DNA from: Micromonospora tarensis
GTDB lineage: Bacteria; Actinomycetota; Actinomycetes; Mycobacteriales; Micromonosporaceae
NCBI RefSeq assembly: GCF_016803395.1
Contig: NZ_JAEVHL010000045.1
Span: forward strand, 1-34,190
Direction: 5' to 3'
DNA length: 34,190 bases
Made by a program: the position numbers and the translations under genes. Below are positions 1 to 7,519 of this stretch, piece by piece. The notes beneath the pieces were generated by a model. The model was not told where the DNA came from. It did no database searches and saw only the letters and a list, made by a program, of their open reading frames with translations. Position 1 is the stretch's first letter. Every line of letters starts with the position of its first letter.

Positions 1-176
1 TCGGCGCGCGGCGGTTGGGCGGCGCGCGGTGGTTGCGGCACCGGCTCGGGCCAGTCGCCGGCCGACGGTGGGCGGGCGGGCGCCGGCTCGGGCCGGTCGA
101 GCTTGGGCAGGAACGCGGTCGGCTCGTTGGCCTGGTCCCGGTGCCGCCCGTCGCGGCGCTCGTCCGGCCCGCTCAC
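1..176 (-). CDS. Probable class E sortase, N-terminal part only
   Basis: A GTG codon at 176-174 opens a frame of 58 codons that runs off the left edge. The visible part begins MSGPDERRDGRHRDQANEPT and continues rich in Pro, Ala and Arg, with no membrane segment yet. The start overlaps the stop of the DUF881 gene (GTGA at 176-173), so the two are translationally coupled. In actinobacteria the gene following DUF881 near crgA is often a class E sortase whose N-terminus is a long, disordered, proline-rich cytoplasmic tail. The assignment rests on this context and composition; the catalytic Cys/Arg region is outside the window. Confidence 0.5.
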   Translation of the reverse strand, partial: MSGPDERRDGRHRDQANEPTAFLPKLDRPEPAPARPPSAGDWPEPVPQPPRAAQPPRA

Positions 177-973
177 TTGGGCACCGTCGCGAAGCGCAGA
201 GCGGTTGAGTCCTCGAATGCCGGCACTCGCACCGTCGAGGTTGTCTCCTTGTAGCCGAGTTGGTAGTCGTCGACCGCGTCCTTGAACAACCGGACTCCCT
301 CAGAGCTGGCGAGGGCCTGCTGGAGGGCAGCGGGATCGCCGATTGCTACGATCTTGAACGGTGGGGAGTACACCCGGCCATGGAGCAGCAGGGTGTTACC
401 GACGCAGCGTACCGCGCTGGTGGTGAGCACGCGGACGTTCATGATTGACATGGCCTCGGCTCCGCCGGCCCACAGCGCGTTGACCACCGCCTGCACGTCC
501 CCCTGATGCACCACCAGGTCGTCGTTGCTGGCGTCCGACTGGGTCTGGTCCAGCTGTGGCGCGTCGTTCAGCTCGACGGTGACCCCGGGGCCGCTGAGCG
601 CGGTGAACCCGGCGGCCTGGAGGCTGCCCTGGGCGCGATTCTGCTGATCCTTGATCGGGGCGTCCGAGTCGGCCAGCGTGTTGGTCCGTTGCTCGACCTC
701 GTCGCGTAGCGTGGCGGCCCGGCGTTCGCTGGCCGCGACCTGCTCGCGCCGGTCCTCGATGAGTTGGTTGAGCTGGGGTCGCCGGTCCTCGCGCAGGGCG
801 GTGCCGTCGGCGGTGGTCGCGGAGGTGGTGAAGAGCAGTCCAGCCGCGGCGGCGATCAGGGGCACCCCGATCGACCAGCCCGGGCGGCGTTGGCGTGGTC
901 GCCGGGGCAGCAGCCCGGCGGCGGCCCGTCGGAGGACCTTCTGCCAGGAGGTTGCGCCGGATGTGTACTCCAC
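173..973 (-). CDS. DUF881 family membrane-anchored coiled-coil protein
   Basis: 266 aa from a GTG start preceded by GGAAGGA. Residues 1-32 are basic and cytoplasmic, 33-53 form one membrane segment, and 60-105 form a charged, heptad-like coiled coil. The rest is the extracytoplasmic DUF881 domain, seen in SGPGVTVELNDA and in LVVHQGDVQAVVNALWAGGA followed by the EAMSIMNVR block. DUF881 proteins occur beside crgA and the pknB region in actinobacteria and are thought to work at the division site or envelope, but the biochemical role is unknown. It is divergent from crgA (221-nt gap, in which I see no clear promoter) and runs into the sortase-like gene. Length and domain order look complete. Confidence 0.85.
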   Translation of the reverse strand: MEYTSGATSWQKVLRRAAAGLLPRRPRQRRPGWSIGVPLIAAAAGLLFTTSATTADGTALREDRRPQLNQLIEDRREQVAASERRAATLRDEVEQRTNTLADSDAPIKDQQNRAQGSLQAAGFTALSGPGVTVELNDAPQLDQTQSDASNDDLVVHQGDVQAVVNALWAGGAEAMSIMNVRVLTTSAVRCVGNTLLLHGRVYSPPFKIVAIGDPAALQQALASSEGVRLFKDAVDDYQLGYKETTSTVRVPAFEDSTALRFATVPK

Positions 974-1194
974 CGAGCGTTCCTTCCGCGTGTCGGGGAA
1001 CGGTCCGCTCCGGCCGGGCCGGTGATGCGAACAGTCCCGCCTCTTTCGGTCACTCCGCGCACCGGCCTGACCCCATTCGTGGTCCGGACGGGCAATCGGG
1101 ACTACGCTAACTGTCGAACATTATTGGCCATGGACCGTCGCCCCCGCGCCCGGTTGTCAGGCCGGACGAGGTCGTCACCCCTCTGGAGAGCGTC

Positions 1195-1458
1195 GTGCCC
1201 AAGTCTCAGGTCCGTAAGAAGAAGGTGTACACCCCGCCGACGGACGTCCGTCCGACGACGGCGTCGTCGTCGCGCAAGCCTAGCCCGGTGTGGTTGCCGA
1301 TCACCGCGGTTGCCTTGATCGTCGCCGGGATCGGCTGGCTGGTCGTCTACTACCTGTCTGAGCAGGAGTACCCGGTCATGGCGTGGGGTTACTGGAACCT
1401 CGCGGTCGGCTTCGGAGCGATGGTCGCCTCGCTGGCGTTGCTCTCTCGCTGGCGCTGA
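1195..1458 (+). CDS. crgA: Cell division protein CrgA
   Basis: 87 aa, the usual CrgA length. It starts with MPKSQVRKK (GTG start, GGAGAG just upstream) and has a short basic and Pro/Ser-rich cytoplasmic tail. Two membrane segments follow, at about residues 33-53 and 63-83, separated by the short YYLSEQEYPVMAWGYWN loop. CrgA is a small actinobacterial divisome protein that, in mycobacteria, binds FtsZ, FtsQ, FtsI and CwsA and helps hold the septal peptidoglycan synthesis machinery; in Streptomyces it modulates Z-ring formation. The neighbourhood with DUF881 and a sortase-like gene matches the conserved locus near the chromosomal origin. Confidence 0.96.
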   Translation: MPKSQVRKKKVYTPPTDVRPTTASSSRKPSPVWLPITAVALIVAGIGWLVVYYLSEQEYPVMAWGYWNLAVGFGAMVASLALLSRWR

Positions 1459-1576
1459 GCCGACCGGCCGTCGCATCGGCGGTTCCACGTCACCCCACCG
1501 AGCCCCTGTCCGGCAGGATCGGCCGGGGCCCCCTATGGTGTCCGCAGGCAGGGTGGCCTACTGCGAGATGACTCAC

Positions 1577-1605
1577 GTTACTGATGGGTAGCCTTCGCGT
1601 AGGCT
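1577..1605 (+). promoter_or_regulatory. Predicted etfD promoter with operator-like site
   Basis: GTTACTGATGGGTAGC lies at 1577-1592 and TAGGCT, a -10-like box, at 1600-1605. GTTACT at 1577-1582 stands 17 bp before the -10, so the site covers the -35 region. The 16-mer differs at only two positions from the palindrome at 23883-23898 in the fadE5 promoter. This suggests a shared repressor (TetR or GntR type by analogy), but no such regulator gene is in the window. Confidence 0.5.
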
Positions 1606-1612
1606 GCACTGC

Positions 1613-1642
1613 ATGACCAAGCAGGACGAGGTCATCAGGTAG
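1613..1642 (+). CDS. Possible leaderless 9-codon leader ORF before etfD
   Basis: An ATG lies exactly 7 nt after the -10-like TAGGCT, so transcription would start at or next to it. The frame reads MTKQDEVIR and then TAG. It ends 22 nt before the etfD start, whose own Shine-Dalgarno (GGGGGAGG) sits in the gap. The geometry fits a leaderless leader peptide, but the ORF is very short and chance cannot be excluded. Known leaderless small ORFs in mycobacteria make it plausible. Confidence 0.3.
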   Translation: MTKQDEVIR

Positions 1643-1664
1643 CAGACCGGGGGAGGCCAACTCG

Positions 1665-3863
1665 ATGGGCAGCGTCCAGATCGTCACCACGATCCTCGCG
1701 GCCGCCATCACCGCCGTGGCGGTGTGGCTCGCGGCTCGTGCGGTCCTGAAGATGGTGGCAGTCATCCGGCTCGGTCAGCCCGCGCCGGAGCGGTTCACCG
1801 ACAAGATCGCCCGCACCAGGACGATGCTGGTCGAGACGGCCGGCCACACCCGGATGCTCAAGTGGGGCGTGGTGGGCGCCGCGCACTGGTTCGTGATGGT
1901 CGGCTTCGTCGTGCTGTCGCTGCTGGTGCTCGAGGCGTACTTCGAGGTGGTCACCCCGACCGGCGGTCTGCCGATCATCGGGCACTGGACGGTCTTCGGG
2001 TTGGCCACCGAGATCATCACCGTACTGGGCCTGGTCGGCATCCTCGTGCTGATGGCGATCCGGCTGCGCAACCGGCCGACCCGGCCGGGCGGACGGTCCC
2101 GGTTCACCGGCTCGACGATGTGGCAGGGCTACTTCGTCGAGTGGATCGTGCTGCTGGTCCTGATCTTCGGCCTGCTGATCCGCGGCTTCAAGGTCGCCAC
2201 CGACCACTTCGAGTACCCGCTCTGGGCCACCCCGGTCAGTCACGCGGTCGGCGCGGTGCTGCCCGACTGGTCGGACGGGGCGAGCGTCGCCGCACTCATC
2301 AAGATCGCCATCTCGATGACCTGGCTGATCGTCATCTCGCTGAACGTCACCATGGGCGTCGCCTGGCACCGCTTCCTGGCGTTCCCCAACATCTTCTTCA
2401 AGCGTGAGCCGGCCAAACCGGCCGGTTCCGGCCTCGGCGCGCTGCGCCCGATGACCAGCCAGGGCAAGCCGCTCGACTTCGAGGAGGCCGACCCGGAGAA
2501 GGACCAGTTCGGCGTCGCCCAGGTCGAACAGTTCAGCTGGAAGGGTCTGCTCGACTTCAGCACCTGCACCGAGTGCGGTCGCTGCCAGTCGCAGTGCCCG
2601 GCCTGGAACACCGGCAAGCCGCTCTCGCCCAAGCTGCTCGTGCTGAGCCTACGCGACCACGCCTACGCCAAGGCGCCCTACCTGCTGGCCGGTGGCGGCA
2701 AGGACCTCACCGGTGCGGAGAAGGCCACCCAGGCGCAGCTCGCCCACCTGGACGTGCTGTCGCTCGCCGAGGGTGACAAGCCGCTGATCGGCACCGCCGA
2801 AGAAGGCGGCGTCATCGACCCGGACGTGCTGTGGTCCTGCACCACCTGCGGCGCCTGCGTCGAGCAGTGCCCGGTGGACATCGAGCACGTGGACCACATC
2901 GTCGACATGCGCCGCTACCAGGTGCTGATCGAGTCGAGCTTCCCCTCCGAGGCCGGCGTGATGCTGCGCAACCTGGAGAACAAGGGCAACCCGTGGGGCG
3001 CGCCGCAGAACACCCGCGAGGACTGGACCAAGGGTCTCGACTTCGAGGTGCCCCGGGTCGGCGAGGTGGACGACTTCGAGTACCTGTTCTGGGTCGGCTG
3101 CGCCGGCGCGTTCGAGGACCGGGCCAAGAAGACCACCCGCGCGGTCGCCACGCTGCTCAACGAGGCCGGCGTGAGCTTCGCGATCCTCGGCGAGGGCGAG
3201 ACCTGCTCCGGTGACCCGGCCCGCCGGATCGGCAACGAGTTCGTCTTCCAGATGCTCGCCCAGCAGAACGTGGAGACGCTGAACGAGGCGTTCGAGGGTC
3301 GGGAGCAGGCCAAGCGCAAGATCGTCGCGACCTGCCCGCACTGCTTCAACACCCTGGGCAACGAGTACGGCCAGCTCGGCGGCGAGTTCGAGGTGGTCCA
3401 CCACACCCAGCTGCTGGCCCACCTGGTCGCCACCGGCAAGCTCACCCCGGTGCAGCCGGTCGATGGCGGGGTCACCTACCACGACCCCTGCTACCTGGGC
3501 CGGCACAACCGCATCTTCGCCGCTCCCCGCGAGGTTCTCGGTGACGCCGTCGAGGGCGAGATCACCGAGATGCCGAGAAACAGCGAGCGCTCCTTCTGCT
3601 GCGGTGCCGGCGGTGCCCGGATGTGGATGGAAGAGAAGATCGGCAAGCGGATCAACGTGGACCGGGTCGAGGAGGCAATGGCGACCGGGGCGAAGACGGT
3701 CGCCGTCGGCTGCCCGTTCTGTTCGACCATGCTCAACGACGGGGTCAACGGCAAGGGCGCCGGCGAGCAGGTCGAGGTGATCGACGTGGCGAGCGTGCTG
3801 CTCCGTTCGGTCAAGCCGGAGCAGCCGCGGGGCAGCCAGGAGACCACGGCGATCGCCGGCTGA
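1665..3863 (+). CDS. etfD: EtfD-type membrane Fe-S/heme oxidoreductase (ETF:quinone reductase)
   Basis: 732 aa, ATG start with GGGGGAGG 8 nt upstream. The N-terminal 250 residues hold about five to six membrane helices resembling the heme-b NarI/DsrM-type domain. Two 4Fe-4S motifs follow: CTECGRCQSQC (Cys301, 304, 307, 311) and CTTCGACVEQC (Cys392, 395, 398, 402). The C-terminal half has two CCG repeats (Cys479; Cys557/560; Cys609; CC645-646; Cys683/686), as in HdrD/GlpC. Domain order and length match mycobacterial EtfD (Rv0338c), which takes electrons from EtfBA, reduced by acyl-CoA dehydrogenases, and passes them to the menaquinone pool. The gene stands alone with a hairpin terminator behind it. 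FadE5 at 23.9 kb is a likely upstream electron donor in the same path. Confidence 0.88.
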   Translation: MGSVQIVTTILAAAITAVAVWLAARAVLKMVAVIRLGQPAPERFTDKIARTRTMLVETAGHTRMLKWGVVGAAHWFVMVGFVVLSLLVLEAYFEVVTPTGGLPIIGHWTVFGLATEIITVLGLVGILVLMAIRLRNRPTRPGGRSRFTGSTMWQGYFVEWIVLLVLIFGLLIRGFKVATDHFEYPLWATPVSHAVGAVLPDWSDGASVAALIKIAISMTWLIVISLNVTMGVAWHRFLAFPNIFFKREPAKPAGSGLGALRPMTSQGKPLDFEEADPEKDQFGVAQVEQFSWKGLLDFSTCTECGRCQSQCPAWNTGKPLSPKLLVLSLRDHAYAKAPYLLAGGGKDLTGAEKATQAQLAHLDVLSLAEGDKPLIGTAEEGGVIDPDVLWSCTTCGACVEQCPVDIEHVDHIVDMRRYQVLIESSFPSEAGVMLRNLENKGNPWGAPQNTREDWTKGLDFEVPRVGEVDDFEYLFWVGCAGAFEDRAKKTTRAVATLLNEAGVSFAILGEGETCSGDPARRIGNEFVFQMLAQQNVETLNEAFEGREQAKRKIVATCPHCFNTLGNEYGQLGGEFEVVHHTQLLAHLVATGKLTPVQPVDGGVTYHDPCYLGRHNRIFAAPREVLGDAVEGEITEMPRNSERSFCCGAGGARMWMEEKIGKRINVDRVEEAMATGAKTVAVGCPFCSTMLNDGVNGKGAGEQVEVIDVASVLLRSVKPEQPRGSQETTAIAG

Positions 3864-3891
3864 GACGCGTACACCTGGTTTTCGAACATCG

Positions 3892-3924
3892 ACGGCGGCG
3901 GTCCCTGCGGGCCGCCGCCGCCGT
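3892..3924 (+). terminator. GC-rich hairpin after etfD
   Basis: ACGGCGGCGG at 3892-3901 pairs with CCGCCGCCGT at 3915-3924, and the arms can extend inward through TCCC/GGG. There is no T-tract, as is common in actinobacteria. It lies 29 nt after the etfD stop and ends only about 15 nt before the ribosome-binding site of the next gene. Confidence 0.6.
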
Positions 3925-3978
3925 GTAAGAATCTCGCCGAGGTGAGGCGATATCGACGGCCTGCTCTGGACGACGCTG

Positions 3979-5292
3979 TTGCCGCTGGTCGGCTTCGTCG
4001 CGCTGACCGCGGGCAACGCGTTCTTCGTCGCGGCCGAGTTCGCCCTGGTCACCGTCGACCGCGCGGAGATCGACAGGCGGGCCGCCGCCGGCGACCAGGC
4101 CGCTCTGACGGTACGCACAGCACTGCGCGAACTCTCCTTCCAGCTCTCCGGGGCGCAGCTCGGCATCACCATCACCGCCCTGCTCACCGGCTATCTGGCC
4201 GAACCCGCACTGGCCCGGCTCTTCGCCCCGCTGCTGCGCCCGCTGGCCGGGGAGAGCACCGAGCGGTTCACCCCGTTCCTCGCGTTGGCCCTGGCGACGC
4301 TGATCTCCATGCTCTTCGGCGAGCTGGTGCCGAAGAACGCCGCGCTGGCCCGGCCCATGCCGGCGGCGCTGGCCACGGCGGGCCCGATGCACACCTTCTC
4401 CCGGACGCTCGGTTGGGTGATCCGGGCGCTGAACGGCTCGGCGAACCGGCTGGTCCGGATGCTCGGCGTCGAGCCGCAGGAGGAGCTGGCCAGCGCCCGA
4501 TCGCCGGAGGAGCTGGGCCTGCTGGCGGCCATCTCGGCCCGCGCCGGCGCGCTGCCCACGGACACCGCGATGCTGCTGCGCCGGACCATCCGCTTCGGCG
4601 ACAAACGGGCCGCGGAGGCGATGACCCCCCGGGTGGACGTGGTCGCGCTGCGCGCCACGGCCACCGTGGCCGAGCTGCTTGAGGAGTCCCGGCGGACCGG
4701 GCGGACCCGCTTCCCGGTGTACGAGGAGACGCTGGACCTGGTGACCGGGGTGGCCGGGGTGCCCGACGCGCTCGGCGTGCCGGTGGCCGCCCGGTCGTCC
4801 ACCCGGGTCGGGTCGGTGGCCCGGGAGCCGGTGTACGTGCCGGAGAGCCTGAACCTGGACGGTGTCCTGGCCGCGCTCAGGGCGGCCGGGGCCGACCTGG
4901 CCATCGTGGTCGACGAGTACGGCGGCACCGACGGGGTGGTGACGATCGAGGACCTGGTCGAGGAGCTGGTCGGGGAGATCGCCGACGAGTTCGACCCGGC
5001 GAGCGTGGACGACACCGGGCCGGTCGAGTTGACGGTGCCCGGCGGGGAACGCACCCTGCTGGTCGACGGGGTGCTCCGCTCCGACGAGGTGGTCGAGCAG
5101 ACCGGCTTCCGGCTGCCCGAGGGGCCGTACGAGACGTTGGCCGGCTTCCTGATGGCCCGGCTCGGGCACATTCCGCTGGCCGGCGAGACGGTCGAGGCGG
5201 AGGGCTGGGAGTTCACCGTGGTGGAGGTGGAGCGGCACCGGATCGAGCAGGTCCGCGTGGTGCGCCCGGCGGATCCGGACGACGATGACTGA
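3979..5292 (+). CDS. CNNM/HlyC-family transporter-like protein, full length (DUF21-CBS-CorC_HlyC)
   Basis: 437 aa in the minimal reading from TTG 3979. Residues 1-190 are the DUF21 membrane domain (FFVAAEFALVTVDR, then SGAQLGITITALLTGYLAEP and GELVPKNAALARP). About 205-330 is a CBS pair (MTPRVDVVALR; IVVDEYGGTDGVVTIEDLVE). About 345-430 is the CorC_HlyC domain (LVDGVLRSDEV; LPEGPYETLAGFLM). Family members are linked to Mg2+/Co2+ efflux or homeostasis; substrate unknown here. The start is uncertain: a strong GAGGTGAGG at 3939-3947 points to a codon near 3952, which is ATC, and the only in-frame alternatives are CTG 3961 and TTG 3979. An upstream start would give a family-like N-terminus (DGLLWTTLLPLVGF). 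It overlaps the next gene by 8 nt. Confidence 0.88.
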   Translation: MPLVGFVALTAGNAFFVAAEFALVTVDRAEIDRRAAAGDQAALTVRTALRELSFQLSGAQLGITITALLTGYLAEPALARLFAPLLRPLAGESTERFTPFLALALATLISMLFGELVPKNAALARPMPAALATAGPMHTFSRTLGWVIRALNGSANRLVRMLGVEPQEELASARSPEELGLLAAISARAGALPTDTAMLLRRTIRFGDKRAAEAMTPRVDVVALRATATVAELLEESRRTGRTRFPVYEETLDLVTGVAGVPDALGVPVAARSSTRVGSVAREPVYVPESLNLDGVLAALRAAGADLAIVVDEYGGTDGVVTIEDLVEELVGEIADEFDPASVDDTGPVELTVPGGERTLLVDGVLRSDEVVEQTGFRLPEGPYETLAGFLMARLGHIPLAGETVEAEGWEFTVVEVERHRIEQVRVVRPADPDDDD

Positions 5293-6286
5293 ACTGCTGG
5301 TGACCGTGCTGCTGCTGCTCGGCAACGGGTTCTTCGTGGGCAGCGAGTTCGCGCTCATCGCGTCCCGCCGGACGGTGCTCGAGCCGCTGGCCGTCGGATC
5401 GAAACGCGCCCGCTGGGCGTTGTCGGCGATGAACCAGATCCCGTTGATGATCGCCGGGGCGCAGCTCGGCATCACGGTCTGCTCGCTGGGTCTGGGCGCG
5501 ATCGCCGAGCCGGCGCTGGCGCACCTGCTGGAGCCGCCGTTCCACGCGGCCGGTCTGCCCGAGCGGGCGGTGCACCCGGTGGCCTTCGTGCTGGCGCTGG
5601 GCCTGGTGGTGTTCCTGCACACCGTCGTCGGCGAGATGGTGCCGAAGAACATCACGCTGGCCGGTCCGGAGGTCTCCGCGCTCTGGCTCGGCCCGGCGAT
5701 GCTGGCGTTCTGCGTGGCCACCAAACCGCTGCTGCTGGCGATGAAATGGGCGGCCCGTCGGGTGCTCGCACTCTGGCGCATCGAGGCGTCCGAGGCGGTC
5801 AAGACGGTGTTCACCGCCGCCGAGTTGGCCGGCCTGGTCTCCCAGGCGCGTACCGAGGGGCTGCTCGACGCGGAGCAGCACGCCCGGATCACCGGAGCGC
5901 TGGCCCTGCACGCGCGGACCGCGGCCGACGCGCTGCAACAGTGGTCGACGGTGGTGACGGTGGCCGAGGACGTCTCACCGGCGTCGCTGGAGGTGTTGGC
6001 GACCCGGACCGGCCGGTCCCGCTTCCCGGTGGTGCAGCGGTCGACCCGTCGGGTGCTCGGCTTCGTGCACGTCAAGGACGTGCTCGGGTACGCCGGGCAG
6101 GCCCGCCGGTCCCCGGTGCCGGCCCGCGTCTACCGCCCGCTGGCGGTGGTGCCGCCGGAACGTACGCTGGCCGACCTGCTGCTGGCCATGCGTCGCGAGC
6201 GGCGGCACATGGTGCTGGTCAGCGACGGCCGGCGGCCTCTCGGGGTGGTCACCCTCGATGATGTATTGACCGCAATCGTTGGTTGA
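5285..6286 (+). CDS. CNNM/HlyC-family paralogue lacking the C-terminal CorC_HlyC domain
   Basis: 333 aa, ATG start overlapping the previous stop by 8 nt, so translationally coupled. Residues 1-190 are DUF21 (LLLGNGFFVGSEFALIASRR; IAGAQLGITVCSLGLGAIAEP; GEMVPKNITLAGP) and about 205-330 a CBS pair ending RRPLGVVTLDDVLTAIVG. The protein stops right there, so the CorC_HlyC module of its partner is absent. Such long/short tandem pairs recur in actinobacteria and may form a heteromeric membrane complex in which the CBS domains sense nucleotides or Mg-ATP. That pairing is inference. Confidence 0.88.
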   Translation: MTELLVTVLLLLGNGFFVGSEFALIASRRTVLEPLAVGSKRARWALSAMNQIPLMIAGAQLGITVCSLGLGAIAEPALAHLLEPPFHAAGLPERAVHPVAFVLALGLVVFLHTVVGEMVPKNITLAGPEVSALWLGPAMLAFCVATKPLLLAMKWAARRVLALWRIEASEAVKTVFTAAELAGLVSQARTEGLLDAEQHARITGALALHARTAADALQQWSTVVTVAEDVSPASLEVLATRTGRSRFPVVQRSTRRVLGFVHVKDVLGYAGQARRSPVPARVYRPLAVVPPERTLADLLLAMRRERRHMVLVSDGRRPLGVVTLDDVLTAIVG

Positions 6287-6345
6287 CAGACCGATACCCT
6301 TGGTGCGCAAGCGGTTGCACGACAGTGATGGTTCCGGCCCTCGCC

Positions 6346-6374
6346 TTGATTACCGACCGGAGCTTCCCTAATGT
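6346..6374 (+). promoter_or_regulatory. Predicted SigA-type promoter of the first NlpC/P60 gene
   Basis: TTGATT at 6346-6351 and TAATGT at 6369-6374 are separated by 17 bp, close to the housekeeping consensus. Transcription would start near 6381, giving a leader of roughly 78 nt. Confidence 0.55.
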
Positions 6375-6380
6375 GAGGCA

Positions 6381-6438
6381 CCGACCGCTGTGGGTCGTCT
6401 GCCTCGGCCCTTCCGCACGCGAGGCGCCCGGCGGTCGG
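6381..6438 (+). promoter_or_regulatory. Structured 5' leader (nested hairpin) before the first NlpC/P60 gene
   Basis: CCGACCGC (6381-6388) pairs perfectly with GCGGTCGG (6431-6438), and inside it GCCTCG (6401-6406) pairs with CGAGGC (6420-6425). The outer stem begins about where transcription should start and ends 5 nt before the AAAGGAG ribosome-binding site. It does not match the ydaO riboswitch seen before the paralogue. It could stabilise the mRNA or gate translation; no ligand class is recognised. Confidence 0.4.
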
Positions 6439-6458
6439 TTGCAAAGGAGTCGGTGCCG

Positions 6459-7466
6459 GTGGCAACCATGCCCCCTCATCGTCACGACCTGAATGCGTCT
6501 GCTCGCTCCGGTGGTCTGCGTCGCGTCGCCCACCGTCTGCTCGTCCTGGTCGCCGCCGCCGCGGTCGGAGCCGGTCTGCTGGCCGCGCCGGCACAGGCCG
6601 AGCCCACGGTCGACGAGATCGAGGCGCAGATCGACAAGAAGTGGGAGCAGTTGGAGCCCACTATCGAGCAGTACAACAAGGTCCGGGCGCAGCTGAAGGT
6701 CAATCGGCAGAAGTCGGCGGACCTGCAGAAGAAGATCGAGCCGTTGGCGCTACAGAGTGAGCTGGCGCTGAACCGCGTCGGCGATCTCGCGTCCCGCTAC
6801 TACATCTCGGGCCCGTCGTACGACATCGGCGCGCTGCTGGTCAGCGCCAAGCCGGACACGCTCACCGAGCAGCTCACCCTCCTCGACCGATTGGCCGCGC
6901 AGGAGCGCAAGGAGGTCGAGGGTGTGCTGGCCGTGCGGGCCAAGTACGACGGCGAGAAGCAGAAGCTGGACACGCTGATCACCACCCAGACCAAGCAGCA
7001 GAACGAGCTGGCGGCCAAGAAGAAGCAGATCGACGCCGAGATCAAGCAGCTCGAGGCGTCGATGCCGAAGACCACTGTGGTGACCGCGGCCTGCCCGACC
7101 ATCAACGGAGTGGTCAGCGCCGCCGCCCGGACCGCGATCAGGACCGCCTGCGGCAAGGTCGGCAAGCCGTACGTCTGGGGTGCCACCGGCCCGAACTCGT
7201 TCGACTGCTCGGGGTTGACCCAGTTCGCCTACAAGGCCGCCGGCATCTACCTCACCCACCACACCGGTGACCAGTGGAACGAGGGCAAGGCCATCTCGCG
7301 GGCCGACGCCCGCCCCGGTGACCTGGTCTTCTTCTTCTCCGGCCTGAGTCATGTCGGGCTCTATCTGGGCAACAACCAGATGGTGCACGCACCACGTGCC
7401 GGCAAACCGGTGCAGGTGTCCAGCATCAACACGATGCCCGTCGCCGGGTTCCGCAGACCCGGCTGA
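6459..7466 (+). CDS. Secreted NlpC/P60 peptidoglycan endopeptidase (C40 family)
   Basis: 335 aa from GTG 6459, chosen because AAAGGAG at 6443-6449 stands 9 nt upstream; GTG 6453 and ATG 6468 are spaced less well. Residues 1-47 are a Sec signal peptide (RRVAHRLLVLVAAAAVGAG, cleavage after APAQA). About 52-205 is a long charged coiled coil. About 218-335 is the NlpC/P60 domain with catalytic Cys250 (FDCSGL), His298 (SHVGLYLG) and a third polar residue, His310 (MVHAP). The architecture matches RipA/CwlO-type D,L-endopeptidases that cut stem peptides in the septal or growing wall and are held inactive through the coiled coil. It is a paralogue of the gene at 9949. A convergent terminator separates it from the amidase gene. 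Confidence 0.92.
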   Translation: MATMPPHRHDLNASARSGGLRRVAHRLLVLVAAAAVGAGLLAAPAQAEPTVDEIEAQIDKKWEQLEPTIEQYNKVRAQLKVNRQKSADLQKKIEPLALQSELALNRVGDLASRYYISGPSYDIGALLVSAKPDTLTEQLTLLDRLAAQERKEVEGVLAVRAKYDGEKQKLDTLITTQTKQQNELAAKKKQIDAEIKQLEASMPKTTVVTAACPTINGVVSAAARTAIRTACGKVGKPYVWGATGPNSFDCSGLTQFAYKAAGIYLTHHTGDQWNEGKAISRADARPGDLVFFFSGLSHVGLYLGNNQMVHAPRAGKPVQVSSINTMPVAGFRRPG

Positions 7467-7481
7467 TCCACCTCGCGCAGC

Positions 7482-7514
7482 AGAACGGCCCCCGGTCCTC
7501 GACGGGGGCGTTCT
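7482..7514. terminator. Bidirectional hairpin between convergent hydrolase genes
   Basis: AGAACG(G)CCCCCG at 7482-7494 pairs with CGGGGGCGTTCT at 7503-7514 with a single bulged G. It lies 16 nt after the NlpC/P60 stop and 6 nt before the stop of the opposite-strand amidase gene, so it can serve both transcripts. Confidence 0.7.
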
Positions 7515-7519
7515 GGTCT

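Noticed and set aside
3811..6075. 754-codon open frame antisense to the CNNM/HlyC genes
   Set aside because: Ser/Arg/Gly/Gln-rich low-complexity translation with no domain, opposite to two well-conserved coding frames; typical of high-GC antisense.
6287..6458. Second ydaO riboswitch before the first NlpC/P60 gene
   Set aside because: The GGTGAATC, GTAGGG and CGTCAGCTAACC blocks are absent; only an unrelated nested hairpin is present.
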